The notes: a model not told the origin generated them from the letters alone. A stretch of 61,670 bases of DNA from Pleurotus djamor (GCA_029747585.1 JAPEVF010000240.1:1-61670), one strand, 5' to 3'. Shown: positions 1-13,300, counted from the stretch's first letter. Program-made: numbers and translations.

Positions 1-751
1 TTGGGAATGAGTAACAAAACCCACCGAGCACGATACTTTGACTGGAAGTAACCAATCATTATCGTGAGGCGTGCTTGCGTACTATTTTGTTACTGATTGA
101 ACCCGCTCCCTTAAAGTAACTTTCTATGCACGCAGTGTGAATACAGTCCAGCTATTCACTGGAGCATGGCCGAAGCTCAATGTCAGACCCATTTCCAACT
201 AGATGAGCCACTGGTTTTCAATAGAGGGTCAGATTGAACAAACTATTGGTGCTCAAGCCCTCACTATGTACAGTCAATTTCACTGGATTCCTCAGGGAAT
301 TATCCACTGTTGGACTCTGTTGGTGTATTCATTATCCATTGGATTCCATTAGAGATGTGTCCACTGGACTTCACTGGTGTCGAAGGAAGATGAACATCCA
401 GCTGGAATCGCTTGGATGTGACCGGAGAATCCAGCCCATTTAGTCCACTTACTTTAGCGGGATTCCTTTGCCCGTTGGATCTAGCTGGACATGTGATAGC
501 CAATGAGGAAGAGATTCAGATATTGTTGTATTGTTGAATGCACTGTCAGAATATTGACACATAGATTCATACACTGTCATTTAGTATAAGTCATTCTGAG
601 CTTTACTTGGCAGGCATAAATGGATTTTGGATTTTCCATCTCTGGACCTTCTCATGCACGTTCAATATTATTGAAAGCGCGCTTTGCGAGCGCTTCATTA
701 CGTAATCAGTCCGTGGGCCGATCATCAGCACCTTGACCTCACACCTCCACC
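1..751. other. Intergenic stretch with degenerate repeats; VPS34 promoter
   Basis: I see no gene here. Positions about 180-490 hold many degenerate copies of TCCACTGGA, TCCAGCTGGA and TCCATTGGA spaced 10-40 bases apart. A CpG-rich patch lies at 674-720 just before the VPS34 start. It contains the 12-base palindrome AAAGCGCGCTTT (674-685) and TTACGTAA (698-705), which may be promoter elements. Confidence 0.6.
180..490. repeat. Degenerate CCACTGGA/CCAGCTGGA repeat cluster 1
   Basis: Short units of the form TCC-A-(C/GC/T)-TGGA recur irregularly, for example TTCACTGGATTCC near 280, TCCATTGGATTCC near 336, TCCACTGGACTTCACTGG near 360 and ATCCAGCTGGAAT near 397. The units are near-palindromic, differ from each other, and keep no fixed period. 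They look like an eroded satellite or dispersed repeat rather than coding DNA. A similar cluster lies beyond the other end of VPS34. Confidence 0.55.
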
Positions 752-3700
752 ATGGACAAGGACAGCCGAGATGACTTTACTTTTGCCAAACTTTCAGACC
801 TCAAATTTTCTGTAACATTGCGCATGTCCGTGTGGTCATTGTACTTAGTATCTCCCTAACTGTTCATTGACTTTCCGAAGTTCTCAGTTAGAAGGCATCC
901 ATAAGCCCAACTCATTCAGTGAACTACTTCAGAATCCTGACCTGCGTTTCCATGGTGTTCAGTCTGCGTAAACAGTCACCTTTCTATTCGTTGGAGTTCC
1001 CTTTGCCTCACGTGCTTTCCAGGTCACTGTCAGACTTATATGTAACCTGCCAGATTGTGGCAGACAACAAGCCTATCACTATACCCTTCCGTACATCCTT
1101 CAAAGCATTCAAGAACAACTACATGTATATTCACTGCCCAACCGGTTCCTTCACAGCCTGACAATTTGTTGATATTTAGCTGGAATGAATGGATTACCTT
1201 CCCTCTCCGCTACTGTGATCTACCGTTGAACTCTCAAGTTACTTTCACTATATGGGATATTGCTGGTCCCAGAGCAGCAATGCCTCTTGGTGGATCTACT
1301 TTCCGCCTCTTTGGAAAGAAATGGTGGGTTCATAGGTCTTCTTCAAATGAAGCCACCATGTTAATAAGGAAGCAGGACCTTGCGACAAGGCAAACATAGA
1401 TTGTGGTTATGGCCTGGGGTTGAGGCAGATGGAGCCAATGATACAAATACACCAAGCAAACTGGATCACTCCGATGAGATGGGGAGACTGGAAAAGGTTT
1501 GCTTTGCATCACTTACCTCCTCAGTGATGGGTCTAAATGGTGGATGCTTATTTCTAATTTATAGTTGGTTAAGAAGTATGAGCGTGGTGACCTACCCAAA
1601 TCAGATTGGTTAGATAAAATGGCATTTCGGAAAATGGAAGACATTCATTCTGTATGTGACACATGCTTTCCACCCAAAATACTGGTATCCATGAAAGCAC
1701 TCTGTTCCTCAGGCCGAGACAGAAAAGTCTGAGAATTTGTTCCTATATATTGACCTTCCAAGGTTTGATTTTCCAGTCATCTACACTGAGCCAGTGAGCT
1801 GCCTTTTCCATGTTGCCATTGCCACTTAGTTATGTGCATTCACATGTAGGAAGTCCTCAATGTCCCCGCCTTACAATTTGGTACAAACACATCATCTCTC
1901 CAAGCCACCAATCCTGGACCTTTATCATCCTCACTCAGCCAGGACCCTCATCTTTGGAGTGTCATAGATCCAGATATCTCCAGGGAGAACCCTGTTGAGG
2001 ACAAGCACCGACGACTTGTCCGCAGTCATCGCAGTGGACCTTATGATAGAGAACTGAAACCCAATGCTAAAATTCGAGATGAATTAGGTGTTAGTACTGA
2101 TTTTGAGTACATGATTTTGCTACTGATCTTTTTGAATGTGTGCATTTTATAGTTAATACTCAACTATGCACCAAGTCAACCACTTACATCAGAAGAGAAG
2201 GACCTCATTTGGAAATTTCGCTTTTATCTGGTTAGGGACAAGCGGGGTCTCACAAAATTCTTGAAGTCCGTGACATGGAGGGACTCTTCTGAGGTCAAGC
2301 AAGCTGTAGAAGAACTTCTTCCTCAGTGGACTGAAATTGACACTGATGATGCCCTTGAGCTTCTCGGTCCCGGGACTGTAGACTCAAGGGTTCGTGCCTT
2401 TGCTGTGAAACAGCTTAGTAGGGCTGATGATGAGGTGAGTCTCTGTCTCTTCTTGTATGTATTGGCACCTGAGCCAAAAATATGTTGCAGGAACTTCTAC
2501 TCTATCTTCTTCAGCTGGTGCAAGCACTCAAGTTTGAGAACGCCGCTAGTGATCAAAGATCATCTCGATCTGCCACCAGCGCCATATCATATGATGATAG
2601 TGGGCTTACAGACTTTCTGATTCAGCGAGGGGTCAAGAATGGTATTCTTGGCAACAGATTATACTGGTACCTCATGGTTGAAATGACTCTTGAGGACCAT
2701 GTAATTGCAAAGATGTATGGACGAGCTGTTTTCAAATTCATGAATGAAATAGTCAAGGTAAGTCCTTCATGCTCCATTTTTCCTTGTTATTGGTCAATAC
2801 CTTGTTCCAGTCTGAAGGTGGTGAGGAACGTCGAGAGTCAATTCGGCGCCAGGGCCTTCTGATAGAAACCCTTGCAAAACGGGCCAAAGAATTGAGAATG
2901 TCCAAAGAACCTCGCCCAAAGAAGATTGAAAAACTACGGGCATTCCTTTCTGACAGCAAACATGGGCTAGCCTCAATGCCCCCACTGCCCCTCCCACTGA
3001 ATGCTCATATTGAGGTCACTGGCATTATTCCAGAGAAATCCTCAGTATTCAAGTCAAACCTTTACCCTCTCCTCCTTTACTTCCAATGTGCCGATGGTTC
3101 AGAGTTCCCTGTCATCTTCAAGGATGGGGATGATATGCGACAGGATCAACTTGTCATCCAGCTCTTCACCCTTATGGACCGCCTCCTTCGGCAAGAAAAC
3201 CTTGACCTCAAACTTACACCCTATGGGGTTCTAGCCACAGGGCCACTTCAAGGCATGGCTCAATTTATTCCCAGCAAGACAATTGCAGCTATTGTCAGCG
3301 AGTTTGGAACACTGCTCAATTACTTGAGGGCACACTACCCAGATGAAGGCAGTGTTGGAACAGCTGGTGTGGAACCTTCAGTCATTGACACCTTTGTACG
3401 GAGCTGTGGTGAGTTACCTTAGACATATTTGCAGGTCTGCTCATCAACAATCCATAACACCCAGCGGGATATTGTGTTGTCACATATCTCCTTGGCGTAG
3501 GTGACCGGCACCTTGACAACTTGTTACTGACTCCTGATGGTAAGTGAGTGTATATCTCTTCAGTTGCTAGGTTTTGAATCTTAATCATGTTTGTCTACTT
3601 TAGGGCATTTCTTTCATGGTGTGTATGATCATTGAAACTGTGTTCCATTATTCATCTGTTACCTCAGTTGACTTTGGTTACATCCTGGGCCGCGATCCCA

Positions 3701-4041
3701 AGCCATTTCCCCCACCTGTAAAGGTTTGCAAGGAAATGGTTGATGGTATGGGTGGTGCACAGTCCCCTCACTATGCAAGATTTAAGAACTTCTGCTTCAC
3801 CGCATTCACAATCCTTCGGAAAAGCGCCAACCTAATTCTCAATCTCGTGGCACTGATGGTTGATGCTAACATCCCTGACATAAAGCACAGGGATGTCCAT
3901 GAACAAATTCAAGAAAAGTTTCGCCTTGACCTAACTGAAGAAGAGGCCATGGAGCATTTTGAGGCCTTACTCAACGAAACTTCGTACCTCACTGTTGTCC
4001 TCGATCGTATTCATGATTTAGCACAATATTGGCGCAGCTAA
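752..4041 (+). CDS. VPS34: Class III phosphatidylinositol 3-kinase Vps34
   Basis: Makes phosphatidylinositol 3-phosphate on endosomal and autophagic membranes, normally in complex with Vps15 and Atg6/Beclin. The model starts at the ATG at 752 (MDKDSRDDFTFAKLSDL). Many introns of about 50-70 bp follow. A C2 domain spans about 840-1330 (WNEWITFPLRYCDLP). A helical PIK domain spans about 2160-2760. The kinase domain spans about 2960-4041, with GDDMRQDQL, catalytic loop GVGDRHLDNLL and VDFGYILGRDPKPFPPP all intact. Splicing 3408/3465, 3539/3604 and 3618/3668 restores the exact loop; the middle exon is only 15 bases. The C-terminus LDRIHDLAQYWRS fits the family's membrane-binding tail. Coding DNA is strikingly poor in CpG. 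Family assignment is near certain; the exact early exon borders are less so. Confidence 0.95.
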
Positions 4042-5916
4042 ATGTTGTTGGATGTCATTCTTCTTTTTATTAGTTTGATGTGGAATTGCACCTATCCTTG
4101 CGGACAGTGTGGTAATAAACAGTCCTCAACAACCCTTTTCAATGCACTACTTTGAATTGCCTGTGGGAGGAAGGACTGGTAAGTCTCACGAGGGACTGTG
4201 TCACTAACTAATGACTGACCCAAGTGTATTTGAAATTTGGAAAAGATGCTGGGGTTTTTCTTGTCGTTGACATGTTGTCTTACAGTAATATGATATGCTA
4301 GAAAATTGGTTGATACCCCTCCTGAAATAAGTCACTGAATGTACCTCTTGAAACTGGTAACGGAGAGGAATTTATTGATCAGGGACAGTGGCAAGCACTG
4401 ACCGGCGCATCTCTTGGAATTTCAAGAATCCATGCTTAAAAGTCTAGGAGAAGATCATACAGCTCCAAAATTTAGTCACGGAGTTTGAGTGTTGTTGCAA
4501 TTGAAACCATGAGTAGTAGTATGTTTAACTACTTACTACATTGGCTTGCATTTACTTTGTTCAGCAGCATCCTTGGAGTCCACTTATGGGCCTTTAAAAC
4601 CTCTCTCCGCTTAGTCAGTTTGGTAAACATTCAATGTTTAGAAAAGATGGATACTTACTGTGGGAAATGATCTGAGCTTTCCACTTGTCCTTTTGGGCGT
4701 GTAAATGCATTTTAACATATCCACCACCAGCAATTCAAGCACAACACTCGACTAAGTGAAGTTTAGCACTTCTTGCAAAACACAACATGGGTATCAATGA
4801 TTGAGTGCAAATGTTTTCACCGGAGGCCAGAAAGTTTGTGCAAAATATGACTTGTTCCATGGATAGGGTCTACTAGTTTTCCACTCCAAACATTAATTGT
4901 CATTGTCAAAGGGAGAGAACCACTTAATAGCCCCTATCTCTGTTCCAGCATCCGGGCATTTAGACACAGCAAGGGTGTGTGGAATGATCAGTCCTTTCCT
5001 GACTCCGTGTGCGAGTTCAATGTCTTTTATTGAGCACCTCCTGCTCCATCACAATCACAGGCGAATCTGGCTGGAATTCTAGTAGATGAGTGAATTCCTC
5101 TGGATTTGAGTGAAACCTTTTAAAATTTCCACCCATTCTCCAGCTGGATCATCAATGGATGTTCATGGATGCTCATCATGCATTGACATTTCCAGCTGGA
5201 TTCTCAGTGGAGCTCCAATGGGTTTCCATTGGATTTCACTGGACGGGTGAGATTGGAGTGATTGTTGATCAAGCTACCGCTGTACCCCATCCCATTTCCA
5301 CTGGATTCTACAGGAATTCAGCAAGTGATGAGTTCTTTTCTCTCTCTTCCACTGGATTCTACCGGGCGAGATTTATGCAGTGAAAGAAAGGCAGCAAGTG
5401 AACAAGCCAATCACTACTTATGCATCTCCCTCTCTTGATTGCTCATTCATTGCTCAGCTTACCCTGGAATTTATTTGGTAGGAATTCCAGAGTTCGGTGA
5501 TAATCTCAGCACTGTTATTGATTGATCAAGCTAGTCACCAGGAGGACACAGCACCCAATGCCCAGCAGGAAATCGCACGTCCAGTGATGAGAACCCTCTA
5601 GGGGAAACAGTTAAGCCACCCCTCACTTCATTCTCATTTGAATGGGTGGATTCATTTCCATTGGATTTGAGCGGAAAGCAAAGAGAGAACTTCAGCTGGA
5701 GTCTAGTTGGATTTCACCTGGGAATAAGTAGAAATGTGTGGACTTGAGTGGGTTCCACTCATTTCCACTTCCCTATTTTGAGTGGATATTTTTTCCAGCC
5801 AGGTCCAGCTGGACTTGTGATGGATAGAGGTTGATCTTTTATTGTGATAGATAATCCCTGTGTGCAATTGTTTGTTTTCCTTTCTGACTGTCAAAGCTTT
5901 ATTATATTAGGACAAC
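4042..5916. other. Intergenic stretch, partly repeat-derived
   Basis: No gene is recognised. The first kilobase after VPS34 is AT-rich with no convincing open frame. From about 5060 to 5820 the sequence is dominated by degenerate TGGA-containing repeats, annotated separately. Confidence 0.55.
5060..5820. repeat. Degenerate CCACTGGA/CCAGCTGGA repeat cluster 2
   Basis: The same family as the cluster at 180-490, here longer. Examples are CTCCAGCTGGATCATC near 5142, TTCCAGCTGGATTCTC near 5190, TTCCATTGGATTTCACTGGA near 5225, TTCCACTGGATTCTA near 5297 and 5347, and TTCAGCTGGAGTC near 5691. Units occur in both plain and near-palindromic form with variable spacing. No open reading frame or transposase-like peptide is associated. 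Confidence 0.6.
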
Positions 5917-7809
5917 TTAGACATCAAAACTGTCATCTATATGGAGAAGCTCCTGTGATTCTTTTGATAGCAATGTCCATCTCATTACTCCAAATCGGTG
6001 ATTCACTGACTTCATGGCTGGGAGGCATGTCACTCCACCGCAGCCTCCAGTCTTTTCCATGGGATACAGATAGACCACATCCTTAACCCGTGAGTGCAGC
6101 AAGGACATGCTACACATGATACATGGTTCATGAGTAATGAAGAGTGTATGGGATGTAAGCAGGTAGTGCGAGCCATTATGTCGTTCTGGTGCAGCAGTGC
6201 TGGCTGAGGTAGTCATGACTTGGTCATCACTTTTCTCGTGGGAGGCGCGGTGATTAGCCACCTGGTGTATTATATTGACCACTGCATGGTGAAGTGGGTG
6301 GTTGGCAGAAGATCGTGTATCCCAGGCAGTGAATGATTTTGATATGCCATCACTTGTTTCAAATGCCACAGGTATATGAGCAATGATGGGAATCTTTGGT
6401 GTAAACTCAGCATGCTGAATGACACAGACAATACAATCAAATTTCCTCACTTCCCCAGCTGCCTTGGCTTTGGCTGCTTTGTTCAGAAGGACTTGGATAG
6501 CATTCCAAGCCCATTTTGCCTTGCCATAGGTCCACTCTTCAATTGCATCTTTCCTCCTTGGGGCATATACTGTTGGCCATATTTCATTCTTGATCTGGTG
6601 TGAGATGGGTGTAAGGGCAACTGAAGCTGGAACCTGGATTGTGTAAACTGGGCTGAGTGAGAGACCTTCTGGTAGATCCGTGGCCAGGGCAGTGTCATTA
6701 GGTGGAGCAGTGTTTTCCATGAGCAGCATTGTCAAAGTTGTTGCATTTTTCTGTTTCCTGACTCGTTTTAGATGTCCGAGCTTGTCATCTAGCTTGTATT
6801 GTTTGAGCCACCTAGTGTGATAAAAACAATCAGTAAAATCAAATCAAAGACAGGGATGAATGCATGTACTTGAGCATGGCACTGGTGTCTCTAGGATCTC
6901 TGATATCAACAACAAAAGCTGGGACTGAAAGAATTTTAGGAACGAGAAGTCATTAACCTTGGTATAAACCTACTTGTGTGTATGCTTCCAGGTGTTTCTT
7001 CCTCAGGGGGCAACTTGAATCTCCAGAAAGGAAGTTCACATCCAGGGATTATTTCATCACCATGCCTCCCATTGAAAGCGATATGGAACAGGTCAGCCTC
7101 TACATCTGAGACACTGCTTATCTCCAATAAGCCACCCCATTCATCAAGGACAGGTTCGGGGTTTGTGGTTTGATCTTGGTCCTCATCAATGTTGGTAAAC
7201 CACAGATTGTGTCCATAGAAGATACACAGTTCCTCATCTGGCTTGATGGCCTGCGTGCTTTTGAACAATATGGAATCTGTCTCATAATCCAATTTGTAGG
7301 TAACATTTGGTGACCTTGAATGGTTGAAAAGGGAGCCTGTAGGATAGATAAGGAATTTGATTATTTTCTTACACAATTGGCTCCTACCAAGTCCCAGAGC
7401 CAATGCCATTTTTCCATCCTTCCATTTGAAGGTATAATGATCTAGGATTGTGTATTGACCATGGGAAGTGTACTCTTCCTTCTGGAAAAGCAACACGGGA
7501 CTGATTTCTAATATGACTCCTGGTGGGATGCTTTGGGTCGCTGAACATGGTTGAGATCTCTGATACAGTTATAATAATCCATGTGTTTGCTGACCAAATA
7601 CACCTCGTCCTTTTGCGGGAGTGCGACGGATACTGCAACTGTGATGTGACGCAGAAGTGAGACCGCCACCCGATGAGAGGAATGAAATGGATTACATACA
7701 GTCCAAAGTACTGCCCTTGGATATTTGCCGTTGTATCATGAGATACTTGAGAGGGATCCGTAGAATTGGCGATTATTTCGGGAGAATCGATGATCTGCAT
7801 CATCACCAA
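5917..7809 (-). CDS. TAD3: SET-domain protein fused to tRNA adenosine deaminase subunit Tad3
   Basis: The C-terminal half is Tad3/ADAT3, partner of Tad2 in converting A34 to inosine in tRNA anticodons. It has HPLHHAV (Glu replaced by Val, as expected for the non-catalytic subunit), the zinc pair EPCIMC and the Tad3 N-terminal block HLKRVRK. The N-terminal half is a full SET domain: KGRGVF, SLFNHSRSPNV and the ELCIFYG end. Hand splicing gives exons 7809-7712, 7632-7595, 7540-7388, 7336-6974, 6924-6870 and 6811-5917. All phases agree, giving 533 residues with no stop between the halves. The junction intron 6973-6925 joins SET-side GSIHT to Tad3-side IPAFVVDIRDPRD. I see no ATG that would start Tad3 alone. 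The SET substrate is unknown. How common this fusion is in fungi I cannot judge. Confidence 0.88.
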
Positions 7810-10312
7810 CCACGAAGCAGGTTCATCCTCGCGTCAAATATCACATTCGTTCGTTAGCGCGCGCTTAGGCCTTAGCCCCTATTTATGGAAAGGCTTTGAA
7901 GAGTCTGACACTAAAGACCATATACCGCGAGAGACGACAGATCACCCCAGAGCAGCTCTTCGCATAGCTCTCTCTTATGATTAGAAAGAACTCTAGCCCT
8001 AAATATCAATATCAATAAAATGAGACCCATGTACTGTCACTTATCACGTAATCGGTATGGGTCACCGACCAGGAAACGGGTCAACGCCCACCTCTCCAAG
8101 CCCAAGTAGCTCAGAAAATTTATCGTAGGTAATTCAGTGGCTACTCTATCGTTTCCAGTAATTCTTACAGCTCAAAGCGAATCGTAGCTTGCGCGACGCT
8201 GGGATAACCCATGAGTAACCCATTTCCACGTGCGTGACAGTACTGGGTCAGAGTAGAGCTCTGGAAGAAATTCCAGAATCTCTGGCTCTGATAGTGATTC
8301 AGCCCATGCAAGCAGCAATACTGTCACACACAGTCACACCGGTCACACACAGAAACCGGTCAGCTAGGTATAACTCGTTCAATTCTCAACTTCACTTATC
8401 CCGGTCCTAACATACATGTGACCCAAAATACCCTCTCGACTCAATATCTGAGTTCCCAGCGCGAAAATAAGGCATTTACCCCTATGTACTCACCCTCATC
8501 ATGAAATTCGTCGCCTACTCTTCACCATAGTTGTCAATAACGAAGGAAGGGCCATATAAATATTGAAAAACCTGAGACTGACTGGTAAATGAGACTCAAT
8601 ATAGTGGGCGCCGCCGCAGCCCTTCATGGGCATCATTGGTGTTCACTGTTGTCTTTGATGAATGCCTATAGCTGTAAGGGGACTTACATATGCACCAGCC
8701 ATGCAATATAACCCCTACACCAAAAGGGTGCAATGTCAAACTTGTCTTGACATGCTGGCTGGCGGTATATAAGCAGCTGTAGTGTCCCCTAACAATAGCT
8801 AGCAACCAAGTTGAGGCTCAGATTCAAAGTCCTCGAGTGCCGTCCAAATACTTTGTCCATCCCCGTCTGTGCGAGTGTTGATACCTGCAGAGTCTAGACC
8901 ACGTATTATTATCTATGTCGCTCTTGATTCGTATACATCAATGAGTCTACGCTCGACGGACAGCTTAAGGCCGGCTACGAGAAAGATTGAAATGCGATTG
9001 TGGCTGAACCGAGGAAAGGAATCAAAGGAATAAGCGGAAGAGGGGATGGCAGTGTGTGGATCACATGACGGGGAAAGGAGATCACACTGAAACCTTCTAC
9101 TAGTAAACTAGTCTCAGGAATCGCATTAGGTTAAGTTCCTGTAAGCCTACTTAGGCTTAGAGCGCGTTTTCGGAAGGAATGAAGTCCTTTTTTTTTGCTC
9201 AGGCAAAAGGGTGTGGCCGGACGCCTGTGACAGAATGTTGGGTGAATGAATTTCACTGTTTACTCCGTCATCACCTAATTTCTAAACGTGAGGACGAAAC
9301 ATTTGATTTTCAGATTCTAAGTAGTTCGCCCCAGAGCTCAGTATGTTTCTTTGGATGGTCCGGAGATAAGAACGCGAGTGTCGATGATTTTTTCCTTGAC
9401 TGACCGGTGTCACAGTGCATGACAGTACTGCACTGCAAGGGGTGCAGATTGCTTGAACAGAGTATAATTTATATATCCTCTGAGGATATTCAACTTATAT
9501 ACCATAGCCTACTTGTATGGTATGTGCAGATTTTTGCATTCAATGACATTCCATTCTTACCTTGGTTATGTAGTGGATGGAACGGACTGTACACATCCTT
9601 GAATACCATGGGAGTCTCACTCCAGGGCTTACATAGAACATAGTTTACTTTGGAACTCTTATGGGAAGTCATCTATCCATTAAGTGACCATCTATCAATG
9701 TGTCAGCAATGAGACCAGAATCTCAGTTTAGTGACGGCTATTTGCATAGATTTTGGCAATCATACTAATTGTGGCTCTGTTGAAGGTGGAAAGAAATAGA
9801 AGGGAGGAGAGGAGAGATAGAGAGCTCAGACACAGACACAGACACATGAATGGTGACAACTGGTCGTCCAACACCAGAGAGCAACTATTAACTACATTCC
9901 GAGCTAATCTGACTTTGTTTGGCCTTGCTTGTACATGTCCATTACAACTCTGACACTCTGAAACTTCGTAACAGCAACACTCTCTTCCCCCTTGTCAATC
10001 AGCAGAAGTGCCAATATTTGTGAAAATAACTGTAACTGCATTGGTTGACTATTCTGACCTTGTAACTGATTGTTGCAATCTAGGTTCATTTTCCAATTTC
10101 ATTGAGAGCTACTCCACACTATCATGACAACAATTCTATATTCAGTCAACAGCTCCTTCAGCAAGACCCATTGATCATCATCATCCATGACAATGCAACC
10201 TTGGTGAAGTGGTTCAAACTATGTCATCAAGAGAAATTGCAGACAATGGCATACCATTTTGTGCTTCATTCACATAATCTCAGCATCAAACAACAGGTAT
10301 TATGGTATCAAC
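7810..10312. other. Long gene-free spacer between SET-TAD3 and MMS19
   Basis: No supportable gene. Positions 7810-8000 are CpG-rich (for example around 7830-7865) and probably hold the SET-TAD3 promoter. A short palindrome, ATATCCTC-T-GAGGATAT, lies at 9473-9489. A purine-rich run with GACACA repeats lies at about 9785-9845. The last part is likely the MMS19 3' untranslated region. Confidence 0.5.
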
Positions 10313-13300
10313 TCACTGAGCATATACTGTGGCCTTTCTTATCTTCAGCTTGGGGTCATCCAGTGCCAATGTGAGTGATTGCATCACAGTCCCCTTCTCT
10401 GGGTGTAGCACAGTATATGGGAGGACCTGTGGAAGCATTGCTAGGTATTGGAGTGCCAAGCACCGTACTTTCTAAGATCACTGAGTGCATTGCCTTTGAT
10501 TGTAATGAGGGTGATTGTCCTTACCAGGGATGAATTTGAACTAGTGATACAGCAAAGAATCTTTTCAATGACAGTTGAGCTATGTTGGGTCAATAAATCA
10601 CCACTACTTTTGCTGCTGGAGACAGCATGCAGTGCAGTGATTATGCCCATTTGAAGTTCATTGTCAAGGGAGTCAACTACTTGGAGTAGCAGTGGTATAA
10701 GCTAGCCAGGTTGGCCATTAATACAGAGGGAAAGGGAGACAGGCTCATTGACTTACTTTTGAAATCTCAGTTTCATAAGTGGAGCATGAAGCAAACTGCA
10801 CAATGGAAGCAAGAGAAATGATGTATGCTCCATGTCTTGGTTCTGTAGAAATGCCTCAGTGCTTTATAAGAAAATATAGATGGGTTCAATGCAAACCACT
10901 TGTTGTTCTGATGCCATCATAGATATGTGGAAGCACCATGCAAACATATTTTTGTTGGTGGAGCCCCTTTGGAATACCAAGTCTAATTAATCAAGGTTGA
11001 TAAAGTGAGCACTACTCACTTTGATTTTGATATGATTTGCTTTGGTAAGTACTGAATCACTTTGCAAAACTTGCCCAATCCCCCACGCAGCAGACTTAGC
11101 AGAATCTGTACTATCAAAAAGTGAAAAAAGTTGCATGGCCAAATGAAAGGAGGATGGATGGTTTTTGCACAGCAGTCCTTTGATAACCTAGATAGAATCT
11201 GATGATAATGCTTTTCTATGACTTCAAACTACCTCTAGAACTCACCCAAACCCAGGCAGTGATGGCTGCTCTCTGGCTATCTGGTGGCAACCCTGGACTG
11301 ATGATACAATTGATCCAGAATTTATTTAAGGAATCCAATATGTCTGAGGATGTTTCTGAAAACATTCATATCAGTCATTATTTCCAGTGACAAAAATGGA
11401 GTTATTCTACCATATTTATTAAGCAATGATGCCACACCATGGGAAACACTAGCTGCTACATTTTCATCAAGACCAGGAGTGCAGACACTCCAAGACAACA
11501 GTTGATAAACAAGGTCATGAAGAGAGGTAGTTGGCATGGACACCTAAATTATTGTATGATGAAAGGTACATGTTCATTTTTCACAGAATCCAACATACCT
11601 CAGGATATAAGGCATAGAAACAAGCCATTGCAAGAGGAACCACTGATTTATGTGCATTATTGTGTGTGTGTGACATCTGCAAACATTATGAATTAATTGA
11701 CTGCCCAGGGATATAATAAAGAAACTGGATACTTCAAATGGTGCAAAGGTCACATCTGCAGAGATTAGAGGATACCCATGGGTGAACTTGTCAACCATGC
11801 CATTGAAAAATGCATTGTAAACAAGGTCCAAAATCACCCTCTGTTGTCTAGCAATCCTTGTTAGTTCAATAATTTCATTGTGGGGGAACAAAACTCACTG
11901 AGCAGACATTGGCTGAATTAGCATTGTAATAATGTTGGATGCAAGTTTGACTGTGGATGGTTCCATGGCAAGATGCTGATGGGTATTGCTGGTTGCAGAA
12001 TAGATAAACCATTGGCACAACTGAGGTAGCAGCACTTGACCATGCTGGGGAATATCAGCATGATTTTTTGACAGCTTGATATGGAGAGGTATTGATATTG
12101 CCTTGAGGAGGGCATATCCATATGCACAGGAATTTGCTGTGGCCTGCTCCACATCTTTTGAGAACCAAACCAATTCTAATTTCTTTGAGAGGTGAACATA
12201 GAGTTCTCTGAATAACTCCCCAGGGATACAAATCTTCCCTAGGGCAGTAAGCACATGCTTGATAGTTTTCAGGTCTTCTGAGGATTGATCTGGCGCCTTG
12301 TCTGGGAGATGTGAGAAAAGGGTTGGGAGCACAAAGTTGCTGAGATAGTGGTGATTGCTGAGAGCAGACCAAAACACCNGTATTTTCTCACTAAAGAGGT
12401 GCTTCTGTCAAAAGAGGTCTTAATGGTAAAGGAGACACTTACTCATATCCTTCAGTTTCTATCCTNGGTTCCAGATATTCTTTGGTTGTCTGCTGCATGA
12501 AATAGCTGGCTTCCTCATCAGACAGCAAAGATGGCACTGTCAACAAGACTTGAAGCAGAGCAAGGGCCTCTTGGCAAGATCCAGGAGAAGATAACCCAGA
12601 GCTAAGCATATTGATGAGCTGATCTTTGAAGTCCACAAAATTGGAAGCCCCTTGTTGGGCATCAAGAAGGCGGCACATAAATAGAATTAACTGGGGGTGG
12701 TCCATTGACTTGACTGGATCATTGAAAACCTCTAAAAGCCTGGAAACAGCCCTCTCGAAGATTGTATCACTGGCAGAATCTTTTCACAGTTGGTGAAGTA
12801 AAGAAGAAAGCAAACAAGTGCATAACTCACTTTTCTCAGAGGCCAATGAATGCAATATTTTCATTGAAGCTCTGGCCTCAGACTTTCCAGGCTCCTCAAG
12901 GAGTTGGATACAATCAGTGTTGACCATGGGCAGGAGTTCTTCACCAAGGGTAGTGACCAGGACTTTGACCACCTCAAGGGCAAGTGTCTCAACCATCTGA
13001 TCNACGGGTTGAAAAATCTAAGCAAAATTAAGAAACAAAGTGCAACAGAATACTCAGGGAAACTCCACCTCCAACTTCACAGAGTTCCAAAGGGATTGAG
13101 CATGTTTATGTGCAACACTGGCCCCATAGATTGGGAGACAGACTTTCAAGGCATCTAATGTGTCTTGCTAGGAATTCACATTGTGATCATGATGAATGCT
13201 AAGCAATGAAAAACAGTCATTTACCTTGGTAATTGGGGAGCCAGATGTCAGCTTCTCCAAGAACAATGGAATCGCTAGTGCTCCAAATTCAGGTGTTGCA

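Noticed and set aside
8221..8380. Inverted short matches (ACCGGT...ACCGGT, CTGGAAGAAATTCCAG) suggesting a MITE.
   Set aside because: The arms are short and not nested into one terminal inverted repeat, and no target-site duplication is visible.
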